From: an uncultured Elioraea sp.
GTDB taxonomy: Bacteria > Pseudomonadota > Alphaproteobacteria > Acetobacterales > Acetobacteraceae
DNA: 52,851 nucleotides
Assembly: GCA_937928775.1 (NCBI GenBank)
Contig: CALFVI010000050.1
Span: 1 to 52,851 of the forward strand
Reading direction: 5' to 3'
Shown: positions 52,822 through 52,851 of the stretch, in pieces
How positions within the stretch are numbered: position 1 is the first letter of the stretch
Layout of the letters: every line of letters starts with the position of its first letter
Notes under the pieces: model-generated
Told to the model about the DNA's origin: nothing
The model's database searches: none
The model's input: the letters and a program-made list of their open reading frames with translations, nothing else
Made by a program: the position numbers and the translations under genes

Positions 52822-52851
52822 GGCCCCCGGGCCAGGTGGCGGTGAAGACGC

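Noticed and set aside
1-52851. tRNA, rRNA, CRISPR arrays, insertion sequences, prophage genes
   Set aside because: None was recognised: no tRNA T-loop motifs, no regularly spaced repeats, no transposase or integrase, no phage genes.

Overview
This GC-rich window reads as the chromosome of a phototrophic alphaproteobacterium. It opens with pufL, pufM and pufC, the reaction-centre subunits of anoxygenic photosynthesis. The broader gene content (ETF-ubiquinone oxidoreductase next to a TPR lipoprotein and ispE, tripartite tricarboxylate transport, exported superoxide dismutase, alphaproteobacterial-type LexA box) suggests a Rhodospirillales or Acetobacteraceae-like aerobic phototroph. That placement is inference from gene content; no rRNA or tRNA gene is visible.

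Layout: 1-3024, end of the puf operon, closed by a clean intrinsic terminator. 3024-8307, a small membrane protein, a membrane-anchored cytochrome c, an Ala/Leu-rich unknown, a DegT-type aminotransferase, a small lipoprotein, a lytic transglycosylase with a SPOR domain, and a DUF35 protein. 8366-19208, a mostly co-directional run: thiolase-like protein, enoyl-CoA hydratase, amidase, exported RidA, gamma-glutamyltransferase, second amidase, a decayed TIGR04282 glycosyltransferase, and TctC/TctB/TctA. It looks like uptake and hydrolysis of organic acid or amide compounds. 19230-24603, OpgH-like glucosyltransferase, a reverse-strand GST/VOC/FkbM operon, and an omega-aminotransferase. 24615-30675, a degenerate hybrid sensor protein, a COG0523 GTPase coupled to a WD40 protein, a frameshifted secreted protein, and an aldo/keto reductase. 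30672-40813, hydantoinase HyuA/HyuB, divergent from a degenerate MoeA-like protein, a MoeA-PBP fusion, a WD40-cytochrome c fusion, and LeuC/LeuD. 41018-52821, mainly housekeeping: IspE, TPR lipoprotein, ETF-QO, uracil-DNA glycosylase, lytic transglycosylase, MoaB/Mog, a decayed TIGR04283 glycosyltransferase, a radical SAM protein behind a LexA box, an exported Mn/Fe superoxide dismutase and a DUF2189 membrane protein.

The most notable observations are: (1) both members of the TIGR04282/TIGR04283 transferase pair are pseudogenes 33 kb apart, with at least five lesions in total; (2) a perfect GTTC-N7-GTTC LexA box lies upstream of the PA0069-type radical SAM gene; (3) a periplasmic WD40 propeller is fused to cytochrome c next to an unusual MoeA pair; (4) several family members lack canonical catalytic or ligand residues (superoxide dismutase Tyr34 position, DUF35 zinc cysteines, Fe-S cysteines of the uracil-DNA glycosylase, HPt histidine, MoeA active site). 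No single novel system is demonstrated; these are the leads the sequence supports.
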